DNA from: Lactarius indigo
Lineage: Eukaryota > Basidiomycota > Agaricomycetes > Russulales > Russulaceae
Length of the DNA stretch: 64,000 bases
Assembly: GCA_025766275.1 (NCBI GenBank)
Contig: JAFKAC010000012.1
Coordinates: 1,364,001-1,428,000, forward strand
Direction of reading: 5' to 3'
Shown here one piece after another: positions 51,430 through 60,655 of this stretch; the stretch's first letter is position 1, and the number at the start of each line of letters is the position of its first letter. The notes below the pieces were generated by a model, which saw only the letters and a list, made by a program, of their open reading frames with translations, ran no database searches and was not told the DNA's origin. The position numbers and the translations under genes are program-made.

Positions 51430-53640
51430 ACATGCCGATTATGGGCCCACACGAGATATATGTTCGGCAGCCGTCGCTACCTACTGTGGGCCATTACGAG
51501 CTAATCGGCAGTAGCACAAATGCCTTCCTATGGGCCCAGACATGTATATTGTCAGATACATGATAGGTTGAATTGGGCCAATGCGAGCTCATCGGCAGAA
51601 TATACAAGTGGCCATCGTAGGCCAATACAAGCTAGTTGGCAGAATACATGCATGGCTGCCATGGGCCCACACGAGATATATGCTCGGCAGCCGTCGCTAC
51701 CTACTGTGGGCCATTACGAGCTAATTGGCAGTAGCACAAATGCCTTCCTATGGGCCCAGACATGTATATTGTCAGATGCATGATAGGTTGAATTGGGCCA
51801 ATGCGAGCTCATCGGCAGAATATACAAGTGGCCATCGTAGGCCAATACAAGCTAGTTGGCAGAATACATGCATGGCTGCCATGGGCCCACACGAGATATA
51901 TGCTCGGCAGCCGTCGCTACCTACTGTGGGCCATTACGAGCTAATTGGCAGTAGCACAAATGCCTTCCTATGGGCCCAGACATGTATATTGTCAGATGCA
52001 TGATAGGTTGAATTGGGCCAATGCGAGCTCATCGGCAGAATATACAAGTGGCCATCGTAGGCCAATACAAGCTAGTTGGCAGAATACGCACATGGCTGCC
52101 ATGGGCCCACACGAGATATATGTTCGGCAGCTGTCGCTACCTACTGCGGGCCATTACGAGCTAATTGGCAGTAGCACAAATGCCTTCCTATGGGCCCAGA
52201 CATGTATATTGTCAGATGCATGATAGGTTGAATTGGGCCAATGCGAGCTCATCGGCAGAATATACAAGTGGCCATCGTAGGCCAATACAAGCTAGTTGGC
52301 AGAATACGCACATGGCTGCCATGGGCCCACATGAGATATATGTTCGGCAGCTGTCGCTACCTACTGCGGGCCATTACGAGCTAATTGGCAGTAGCACAAA
52401 TGCCTTCCTATGGGCCCAGACATGTATATTGTCAGATGCATGATAGGTTGAATTGGGCCAATGCGAGCTCATCGGCAGAATATACAAGTGGCCATCGTAG
52501 GCCAATACAAGCTAGTTGGCAGAATACGCGCATGGCTGCCATGGGCCCACACAAGATATATGTTCGGCAGCCGTCGCTACCTACTGTGGGCCATTACGAG
52601 CTAATTGGCAGTAGCACAAATGCCTTCCTATGGGCCCAGACATGTATATTGTCAGATACATGATAGGTTGAATTGGGCCAATGCGAGCTCATCGGCAGAA
52701 TATACAAGTGGCCATCGTAGGCCAATACAAGCTAGTTGGCAGAATACATGCATGGCTGCCATGGGCCCACACGAGATATATGTTCGGCAGCCGTCGCTAC
52801 CTACTGTGGGCCATTACGAGCTAATTGGCAGTAGCACAAATGCCTTCCTATGGGCCCAGACATGTATATTGTCAGATGCATGATAGGTTGAATTGGGCCA
52901 GTGCGAGCTCGTCGGCAGAATATACAAGTGGCCATCGTAGGCCAATACAAGCTAGTTGGCAGAATACGCACATGGCTGCCATGGGCCCACACGAGATATA
53001 TGCTCGGCAGCCGTCGCTACCTACTGTGGGCCATTACGAGCTAATTGGCAGTAGCACAAATGCCTTCCTATGGGCCCAGACATGTATATTGTCAGATACA
53101 TGATAGGTTGAATTGGGCCAATGCGAGCTCATCGGCAGAATATACAAGTGACCATCGTAGGCCAATACAAGCTAGTTGGCAGAATATACACATGGCTGTC
53201 ATGGGCCCACACGAGATACATGTTCGGCAGCTGTCGCCACCTGCTATGGGCCATCACAATATCATCGGCAACAGCACAAGCTTGGTCTTATGTGCACATC
53301 GTCGGCCTACACAAAGCTCTTGTTCGGCAGCTTTCCTGCTTGCCCTGGGCCATTACAATTGCATCGGCAGCAGCAAATGCCAGTCCTATGGGCCCATACG
53401 TGTATATTGTCAATGACATTGCAATTTAATTCTGGGCCAATACAAGCTCATTGCCAGATACCCCCCATTTGTCCTGGGCCTATACATGGACCTTGTGCAG
53501 TTTCCCTATATGTGTTTGGTTGGCCCATACGATGCCTATACAGAATACATATTCATGGGCCCATACATCTATATGCGCTTAAGTCACACAATGGGCCCAC
53601 GTGGGCTTTGCCGATGCGCTCGTGAAATTGTCACGTGGGC
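51430..53640 (+). repeat. Right subterminal array, about 8 copies of a 220-bp unit plus degenerate tail
   Basis: Exact 220-bp period from about 51440 to 53200 with very few changes. Each unit alternates TGGGCCCA/TGGGCCA with TCGGCAG/TTGGCAG. TCGGCAG is the reverse complement of the CTGCCGA in the left array, so the motif pair faces opposite ways at the two ends. Confidence 0.92.
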
Positions 53641-53651
53641 TCTGCCGAGTA

Positions 53652-53679
53652 CAATGACCCAAATCTGCGTCATGGGCTC
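53652..53679 (-). repeat. Right terminal inverted repeat of the KDZ element
   Basis: Reverse complement begins GAGCCCATGACGCAGATTTG. Paired with the left end as above. Confidence 0.5.
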
Positions 53680-53686
53680 AGGACAT

Positions 53687-56600
53687 ACTGCGCAAGTCGC
53701 AGATGTTGTGGTGAAGGATTCGCTGCGTACTGCGCCAATCGTGACACAGCGAAGGAGATATCTGGCCTAGTGCCAATCTGCACATAGAGCAGACTCCCAA
53801 TCAAAGACTGATAGTGGGAAATATCTGAGGCAGTTGCCTGCGACGTATATTTAACCAGGTGCTCGTCAGCACCAGCGGGCAAGGGTGTGTTGTGTGGTGT
53901 GGCATCAGACATGCCAAAGCGTTCAAGGACATCCTTGATGTAGCCAGACTGATCTATTTCGATGTGTCTAAGGGAGCGGTCGCGCACAATGCGCATACCA
54001 AGATAAGATTCTATCTCCCCGAGATCTGTCATCTCATAGCGTTCAGACAAATCTGACTTCAAACACTTGATACCACTCAGCGAGGGACCCAGTATAGTGA
54101 TGTCGTCAACGTAGACAATAACGAAGAGTGGATCATACCCCTCCCGTTGAGGCATCACATATATGCCAGCATCAGCAAACGTCCGCTTAAAGCCGAGTGC
54201 AGTGAGCACTCCATGGAATTGCAAGTTCCATGCGCGGGAGGCCTGTTTGAGACCATAGATCGCCTTAACCAGGTGACACACCTTTGTCTCAGAGCCAGTG
54301 ACAGTGAAACCTTGTGGCTGCTCCATGTATATCTCCTCGTCAAGCACGCCATTGAGAAAAGCAGACTTGACATCCATTTGATGGATGTGCCAGTCCTCCA
54401 GTGCGGCCAACACCAGTAGTAAACGTAGCGACTCAAATCGTGCGACGGGAGAGAAGGTTTCATCAAAATCTACGCCAGGGATCTGCGTGAATCCCTTAGC
54501 CACCAAGCGAGCTCTGTAGCGGCCATCCGCTTTGAGCTTAAAGACCCATTTGGATTTTACTGCCTTACGGTTAGGCGGGAGATCCACTAACTCCCAAGTC
54601 CCATTTTTAGCTAGGGCGTCCATCTCATACTGACACGCCTTAGTCCACTCGTCTGCAGCTGCAGACCGCATGGCTTCTGCATAAGTTGCAGGGTCTCGGC
54701 CCACAAAGGCAGCAGCCAATAACTCCGCATACCCCAGACGCCTGCCGCGCCATGCCGCATTGTCCGCATTGAAGTAACGCGGATTAGGGACAGGGGCACG
54801 AGCACTGCGCCTTGGTGCATTGTCCATTTCGCGCAACAGCTGACTACGCTGTGCACGATCCTCAAATCCCCCAGGCATTTCTGGTGAGGGAGGAGGGACA
54901 TGGCGCATAATGCGCGTTGCACTGGGACGCGGCGGGGGTGAAGTGGGAGTGGCTTGCTCACGCTTAGGTGTGGTGGGCGGAGCTGGCAGAGCAGGTGGTG
55001 GAGTGGTGGGGCGTGGTTGGACTTGTGGGGGGTCTAAGAGCTTTTCAACATCCTCCTCCTCACTACTACTGGAGTGTGCAGGGGAGGGAGCTCGCATTGG
55101 TGGTAACACCGGCGGGTGAGGCACGGCAGTCACTGTTGTGCTAGGCACGACTGGTGGTGAAGGTGTGGGGTGTGTCTCAACACCCTGAAGGGACGGGAAG
55201 CTACTCTCATCGAATGTCACATCCCTGGACACTCGGACGGAGTGGGTTGAGCGGTCCCAGAGCTTATAGCCCTTAGATTCGGGCTCAAACCCGATAAGCG
55301 TGACCTCTATGGCCTTTGCATCCAATTTGCGACGCTTATCAGCGGGTACGTGCATGTACCCCTTGCATCCAAAGACGCGAAGATGTGAGACATCGGGCAC
55401 TTTGCCAGAGTGCCAGAGCTCATAAGGAGTGCGCCACTTAAGCCCACGGACTGGGGAACGGTTATAGATGTGCACAGCTGCGCACACCGCATGCTCCCAG
55501 AAGCCTTTAGACATGCCAGCTGTGTGAAGCATGGACATTGCCTTATCCATAATGGTGCGGTTAAACCGCTCGGCTTTTCCGTTAGACTGTGGTGAACCCG
55601 GCATCGTGAGGTGATGCTCTATCCCTTTCTGCTTAAGAATGTCCTGCGTGACACTCGACATGTATTCGCCACCGCGGTCAGAGTGCAGAGCGCGCAGTTT
55701 ATGGCCAGACTGGGTTTCACCCCAGGCCAAATACATCTGCAGCGACTTAGCAAACTGGTCCTTCGACTTAAGGAAGTGTACCACAGTGAACTTAGTGTGG
55801 TCGTCTATGAAGGTGGCAGTGTAGGTCGAGCCTTGCAAGGACTGAGTCTGCATAGGACCGGCGAGGTCACTGTGCACGATCTCAAATTGACGAGTTGTCC
55901 TCTTATTTGAGGACGCAGAAAAGGGTTGGCGAGTGGATTTACCCATCTCGCACCCACGGCAGACTGTGTGGGCCGTGGTGGAGCTATCTATGTCCATGCC
56001 AGTAGTGGCAGAGGGACCATGCGCCTTCAGCGCCGCAGAGGATATGTGTCCCATGCGTTGATGCCAGATATCAAGTGTGGCAGCACTTGATTTTGTGTGG
56101 GCGTTGAGGCCGACGCTGGCTGCGTCCAACCAGTAAAGGTTGTCCTCAAGGTAGCCTTTGGCCACACATTTTTGGTTGACAGATATTTTAAATGAGCCAC
56201 TGTCAAAGGCAATCTCAGCACCCTTTTGTGCTAGGGCGCGCGTTGACAAGAAGCGCGTCTTCACCTGTGGTAGGTGTAGCACATTGCTGAGGGTGATAGG
56301 GATACCCTGGCTCGTAGTGAAGACGACAGACCCGACACCCACTTGGTCTATTGTGGATTTATCACCCAGGCGTACAGTGCCTTTGGTTGGGGTGTAGTCC
56401 TTGAAGTCAGACCGATGTGGGGTGATGTGGTGAGTGGCACCACTGTCCATCATCCAACGCACACGTGAAGCAGCATACAAGGCAACACCGATTGATTCAG
56501 AGGCCCAATCTATCTTGGGCTCTACGACCTCTGTAATGGAGGCGGTGGTAGGTACTAGGACATGACTATTGGCAGCCTTGTTGCCTGTTTTCTCCTTCTC

Positions 56601-57461
56601 CTTTGCATCAGCCTCATCCTTCTTCCTCTTCCTGCAATCAGGCTTGATATGGCCCTTTTTGTTGCAGTAGTGGCAAGTTAGACCAGAGTGGTCCTTCTTG
56701 CCCTTCTTGCCCGTCGACTTGACGGGGGCCACCTTGTTGAGGGAGGAGCCAGAGGGCCCGGAGCGGCGGGCTTCTTCCGACACTATGCGCGCTATGATCT
56801 CAGCGTGCTTGAGTGTGGACGGTGCCCCACTGGCGAGGATAGTAGAAGCCAATACCTCATAAGAGGGTGGCAGTGCATGGAGAAGAATGAGACAGAATTG
56901 AGTGTCAGTGACACCCATTTGTGCGTTGGAAAGGGCAACCCGCAGCTCATTGAGCTTGGCCAATTGAGAGGCCATGGGTGCGGAGTCGTCGAGGCGGGCT
57001 TGAGTTAACTGGATCCACAAATTGAAGATAGTGGTGCTGCCCGAAGCACCAGCGTATACATCTCTGAGCTTGTCCCACTTGGCTTTGAAGGTGGGATAGG
57101 CGGCATTGTCGGCAACGAGGGAGTAAACGTCAGGTTTGAGGTAAAGGCGGAGATACGCCTTCGCCCGACGCTGTACTGAGTCCCATTCGTCTTGAGGGAC
57201 GTCAACTGGTCCATGGTGGAGGGTGAACACATCCTCTGCTTCATGCAGCGTGAGGATGGCTTCAATCGTCCCAGACCACTCATTCCAGTGAGTGCCGTCG
57301 AACTGTTCAAGGCGAATGCCAGAAGGCATGCCGAACGTTGCGCCATAGGCAGCAGAGATACGAGCAGATGGTGAGGATCCAGTGGGGGGAAGCGTAGAGC
57401 CCCCCATAGTAGCAGTAGCACCGGCAGCAGCGCCAGTGGGAGATGGTGCACGTGAAGACAT
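53687..57461 (-). pseudogene. gag-pol: Copia E polyprotein, N-terminal part (Gag, protease, integrase, most of RT)
   Basis: ATG at 57461. Copia-type Gag (UBN2-like, WNEWSGTIEAILTLHEA) with CCHC knuckle CHYCNKKGHIKPDC; protease WMMDSGATHHI; integrase with HxxxH-CxxC (CRGCEMGKSTRQPF) and DDE core (SDLAGPMQT, LHSDRGGEYMS, QSNGKAERFNRT); RT beginning WELVDLPPNRKAVKSKWVFK with catalytic VYVDDITILG. The frame runs into KDZ sequence after RLAQYVLS. No other lesion seen. Confidence 0.93.
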
Positions 57462-57738
57462 TGGGATGATTTATCTATCGCCGAGGAGCAGTCAGCGACA
57501 GTGCTTCATAGTTTGCAAGACAAAGATAGAGGGGGTACCACTCCTGTCTGTGATTCTGTAAGGCCAGAACGCTAACGCGTCCTGCCTCCTGATAGACACA
57601 GGAGGTTCCTAAGCAGAGACAAGTGGCGCCCCACTGCTCTCTGCCTTGGGCAAGGCTGGTAAGGCCCCAGACAGACCTTAGCCTGGTGTGTCCTCCTAGG
57701 AAGACAGTGACCAGCCAAGTGGAGTGGCTAGGGCACCA

Positions 57739-57750
57739 GGGCCCATAACC
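57739..57750 (-). other. Primer binding site of element E for an internal initiator tRNA-Met fragment
   Basis: Plus strand GGGCCCATAACC directly abuts the LTR. This is the conserved anticodon-stem sequence of eukaryotic initiator tRNA-Met, so priming by a 5' half-tRNA, as known for Drosophila copia, is indicated instead of the tRNA 3' end. Confidence 0.75.
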
Positions 57751-58376
57751 TGATGAACAGCACACATGGATAGCTTACTCACAGAGGGACAAGATGTTCT
57801 GTGGTGAGACAAGCTGGGTGGCTGGAAGCAGCAACAGGGAAGTCAAGCAAGGTAAAGCAAAGTGTCTGGCACACAAGCAGTGAGAACTGATGTGGTTATA
57901 TTGGAGAGAAGGAAGCTTACCTGGCACACAAGCAGTGAGAACTGATGTGGACCAGGAGCGTACATGGTACTCTACTTATACACTTTCTGGTAGTGACACT
58001 GTACAAGGGATGTAACACTAGGTCACGCAGTACAAGGAAGTATTGTTCTACAAACGGACAAAGGAGTGGACGTTCTGAGAACAAAGAAAGAAACATTAAG
58101 GAGAGTCCAGAAGCAAATGATATCATAGTGACATCATAATAAAGATGAAGCTAAGTACGGAACAAAGGAAAAGTACAAAGGCGTTATACAACGCAGAGTC
58201 CGGATGTATGATGTCATTAGAAGTACAGTGATGTCATATGTGACGCAATGATAAGTCCAGATTGTACAGATCAAACAGTATCTAATCTACAAGTCCTGTA
58301 TATCTAATCTAAAGCAGTCCATGCTGCAAGTCCGGTCCGTACGAGCCGCTAAGTGCGCAGGGGTCACTTATCAACA
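57751..58376 (-). repeat. 5' LTR of element E
   Basis: Same 626-bp sequence; TATA box TATAAG at 57980-57975 on the minus strand. Confidence 0.95.
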
Positions 58377-58766
58377 TGTTTCTGGGTTCTGTTCGTCTTC
58401 TTCGTTCCACCAGCCTAGTCCTTCAGCAAATCTGTGTGGTGTGATGTTTATGGCTCTGGTGTGGTATGTATTCTGAAAGTATCGGAGGATGTACCAGTTG
58501 TTGTTGATGAATTCCACTGGTCTGAGTTCGCCTTTGATGAGGCACTTGTAACAAGGTGGTCTGCCTGATGTTGTGGCCCAGCGAGCTCCTTTTCCTAGTT
58601 GACTGCTTTTAACGTGGTGTGGGAGGTCGTCTTGTGTTCTGGTTGTGACTGGGGTCCAATCGTTGTCTGATTCAAAGGTGACACTGATGCTAGCCACGAT
58701 TGTGGTCTGTCTTGGGTGCTGATTTGTGTAAGGGGATGGCTGAAGCGGCCTCTTGTGTCAAGGAGG
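58377..58766 (-). pseudogene. gag: Gag of element D, N-terminal part without AUG
   Basis: The other side of the copia insertion. The frame is open from a TGA near 58767 and carries globular-looking sequence (PPCYKCLIKGELRPVEF, then FAEGLGWWNEEDEQ) with no ATG. GTG at 58697 is one near-cognate candidate. It joins in frame to the Gag part at 31529 once E is removed. From the inferred start (59258) to 58382 there is no ATG in any frame. Confidence 0.65.
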
Positions 58767-58893
58767 ATCCGTCGCCCGGCTATGCCGTCGTTTCTGGGTT
58801 CTGTGGAGTGTCTGGTTGTTGGCTGATGCGTCCTCTTGGATCGTCGCCCACTCTGCTGTGTGGCAGTAGTGTCTTGGGTGTGTTGGGAGTTGT

Positions 58894-58904
58894 AGACTTG
58901 GCTT
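58894..58904 (-). other. Self-priming primer binding site of element D
   Basis: Plus strand AGACTTGGCTT, one base from the LTR, equals the first 11 nt of the inferred RNA (from 59258). Confidence 0.85.
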
Positions 58905-58905
58905 A

Positions 58906-59484
58906 TGTTACGCCCTAGCAGGGGCGTGGGTTCTAAAGGTTCTGAATCACACAGGTATCAAGCGAAGACCTCTGTTGTCTTATTGCTATGAAATACGAGT
59001 GATAAAAGTGTGGCACAAGGTGCAGCACGACTCTGCTATGTAAGACTCCTCGTCCGAAGTGTCTAACACTTCTCTACACTTGATCTTGCTAGTGCGCAGA
59101 GTATAACAGGTGTAACGCGTTGATATAGTTCAACTGCAAAGACTTCGAAGTGTCCTGGTTAGGGACTGAGGTAGGGGGTGCACAAGAAGAGAGGGATAAG
59201 GCGAGGTCACACCAAAGTACGAAGGCAAGGTTGCTAGATTGCAAACGAAGCCAAGTCTGGCTTCCTACGGTCTATGGTACAGGTTTATATAGGACAGGGT
59301 TCCAAACAACATGAACACAAGTCCACACAATATCAAAGAGACTAAACGGAGTAAACAGAAGTTCGGATCAAAGAAACAGCGCCACTAGTAACAGTAGCTC
59401 CTTTGGTAACAAGGTATGGTACAGAAGGGGGAAGACAGGGTGGAGACATACTGTGGCTTAGGTCCGAAGCGTCGGATCATAACA
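58906..59484 (-). repeat. 5' LTR of element D
   Basis: Same 579-bp sequence. TATA box TATATAAA at 59291-59284; the start inferred from the primer match is 59258. Confidence 0.95.
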
Positions 59485-59489
59485 AGATT

Positions 59490-60021
59490 CGTAAATCGCC
59501 ACAGGCCAGAGCCTACTTCAGGGAGGCCTGCATTCAAGTTGGGGCTGCGCTGTTGGAGCTTATTGTGTAGATCCGAACTCGCTGGGGGTCCCTCTACAGC
59601 TTCCTCGACCGGTTCCTCAAGTTACAATTGGTGCGTGTCGCATTTTCATCATCTCAATCACTGACACTTATCTCCTACAGGGAATTGAACAATTTGTTCT
59701 GCTCACAGATGCGAACGACCAAGTCCCAAACTTGACCAGGCAGCGGAGCTACGCCGACTTTCAGCTGACGCAGAAAGACTGGGAACAGCTCGTAAATATC
59801 AAATCTTCAATAAGAGTGTGTTTTTTTTTCTTCCAATTCCCGCCTTCTCTCTATTGTTCATACTCTACCAGGAGCTGTCCAACGCTCAGCAGACATTCTC
59901 GAAAGAGCACACCCCGACCGTCTGGCGTGTTCTCTCAACTTTCGAGTTCCTCATCAAAAACTGGGAGACTATGGCTGATCACATTCAATACCGCGAGCTG
60001 AAGGACGCGCTGAACGAAGGA
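59490..60021 (+). pseudogene. hAT-family transposase gene, continuation (interrupted by copia F)
   Basis: Resumes after element D in the exon that began ATT at 24699: IRKSPQARAYFREACIQ. An in-frame TAG follows ELIV before the conserved IRTRWGSLYSFLDRF, probably a nonsense mutation (a 35-nt intron would be too short). Two further introns (after LKLQL and after IKSSIR) lead to WRVLSTFEFLIKNWETMADH. The reading frame is then cut at 60022 by the LTR of copia F. The dimerisation domain is outside the window. Confidence 0.8.
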
Positions 60022-60636
60022 TGATGAACAGACACATAAGAACTATACTCACAGTGGACTGATAAGACTGTGGTGAGATATAGAGGGTGACTGGAAGCAG
60101 CACAGGAGTGTCAAGCAGAGTGAAGCAAAGTGGAAGTCTGGCACACAAACAGTGAGAACTGATGTTATACATTGGAGGGAAGGGAGCTTACCTGGCACAC
60201 AAACAGTGAGAACTGATGTGGACCAGGAGCGTACATGCTACTCTACTTATACACTTTCTGGGAGTGACACTATACAAGGGATGTAACACAAGTCACGTAC
60301 TACAAGACAGTTATTGTTCTACAAACGGACAAAGGAGTGGACGTTCTGAGAACAAGGACAGAAAGAACAAGGAGAGTCTAGAAGTAAGTGATATCATAAT
60401 GACATCATAATAAGGATAGAACAGAAAGAGAACAAAGAAAGATATAAGAACGCATAGTACAATGAAAGGTCTGGATATGTCCATATGATGTCACTGTACA
60501 TGATGTCATAGATAAAGAAGTCCGAGATTGTACAGATCAAATCTAATCTAAAGCGGTCCTAATTAGTCTACAGCAGTCCGTATCTGTAAGTCCGGTCCGT
60601 AAGAGCCGCTGAGTCCGCAAGGGTCACTTATCAACA
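60022..60636 (-). repeat. 3' LTR of element F, 615 bp
   Basis: TGATGAACAG to TTATCAACA, clearly related to the E LTR but with many substitutions and small indels, so E and F are different subfamily members. Confidence 0.9.
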
Positions 60637-60655
60637 TCTCCCCGTGATCTACAAT

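Larger units (their letters stand above)
32711..53679. mobile_element. 21-kb KDZ-type DNA transposon carrying seven genes
   Basis: Interrupts copia E; comparison with copia F (61190-61215) shows the empty site. Target duplication AGGACAT (32704-32710 and 53680-53686), or 8 bp with one mismatch. The termini are imperfect inverted repeats sharing ATGRCGCARRTTWG from the seventh base. Repeat arrays fill both subterminal regions. Gene order: unknown(-), unknown(+), unknown(-), TET/JBP(+), KDZ transposase(+), unknown(+), unknown(+). All seven genes splice to full-length frames, so the element looks potentially autonomous and recent. KDZ transposons with linked TET/JBP genes are known from mushroom genomes. 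Confidence 0.9.
31530..58376 (-). mobile_element. Ty1/copia retrotransposon E, split by the KDZ transposon
   Basis: 626-bp LTRs at 31530-32155 and 57751-58376, flanked by TGTTT (31525-31529 and 58377-58381). Without the KDZ insertion it is about 5.9 kb with one polyprotein ORF. LTRs differ at only a base or so by eye, so the insertion is recent. Confidence 0.95.
24702..59484 (-). mobile_element. Ty3/gypsy chromovirus D, split by copia E
   Basis: LTRs of 579 bp at 24702-25280 and 58906-59484, looking identical, flanked by AGATT (24697-24701 and 59485-59489). Without the E insertion (31530-58376, and one TGTTT) the element is about 7.9 kb. Pol is intact; Gag is cut only by E. D is thus a recently active element inactivated by E. 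Confidence 0.95.

Noticed and set aside
51430..53429. Series of 92-codon ORFs every 220 bp, and the thought of a CRISPR-like or protein-repeat array
   Set aside because: Units are 220-bp direct repeats without distinct spacers, in a eukaryotic transposon end; the ORFs are copies of one accidental frame.
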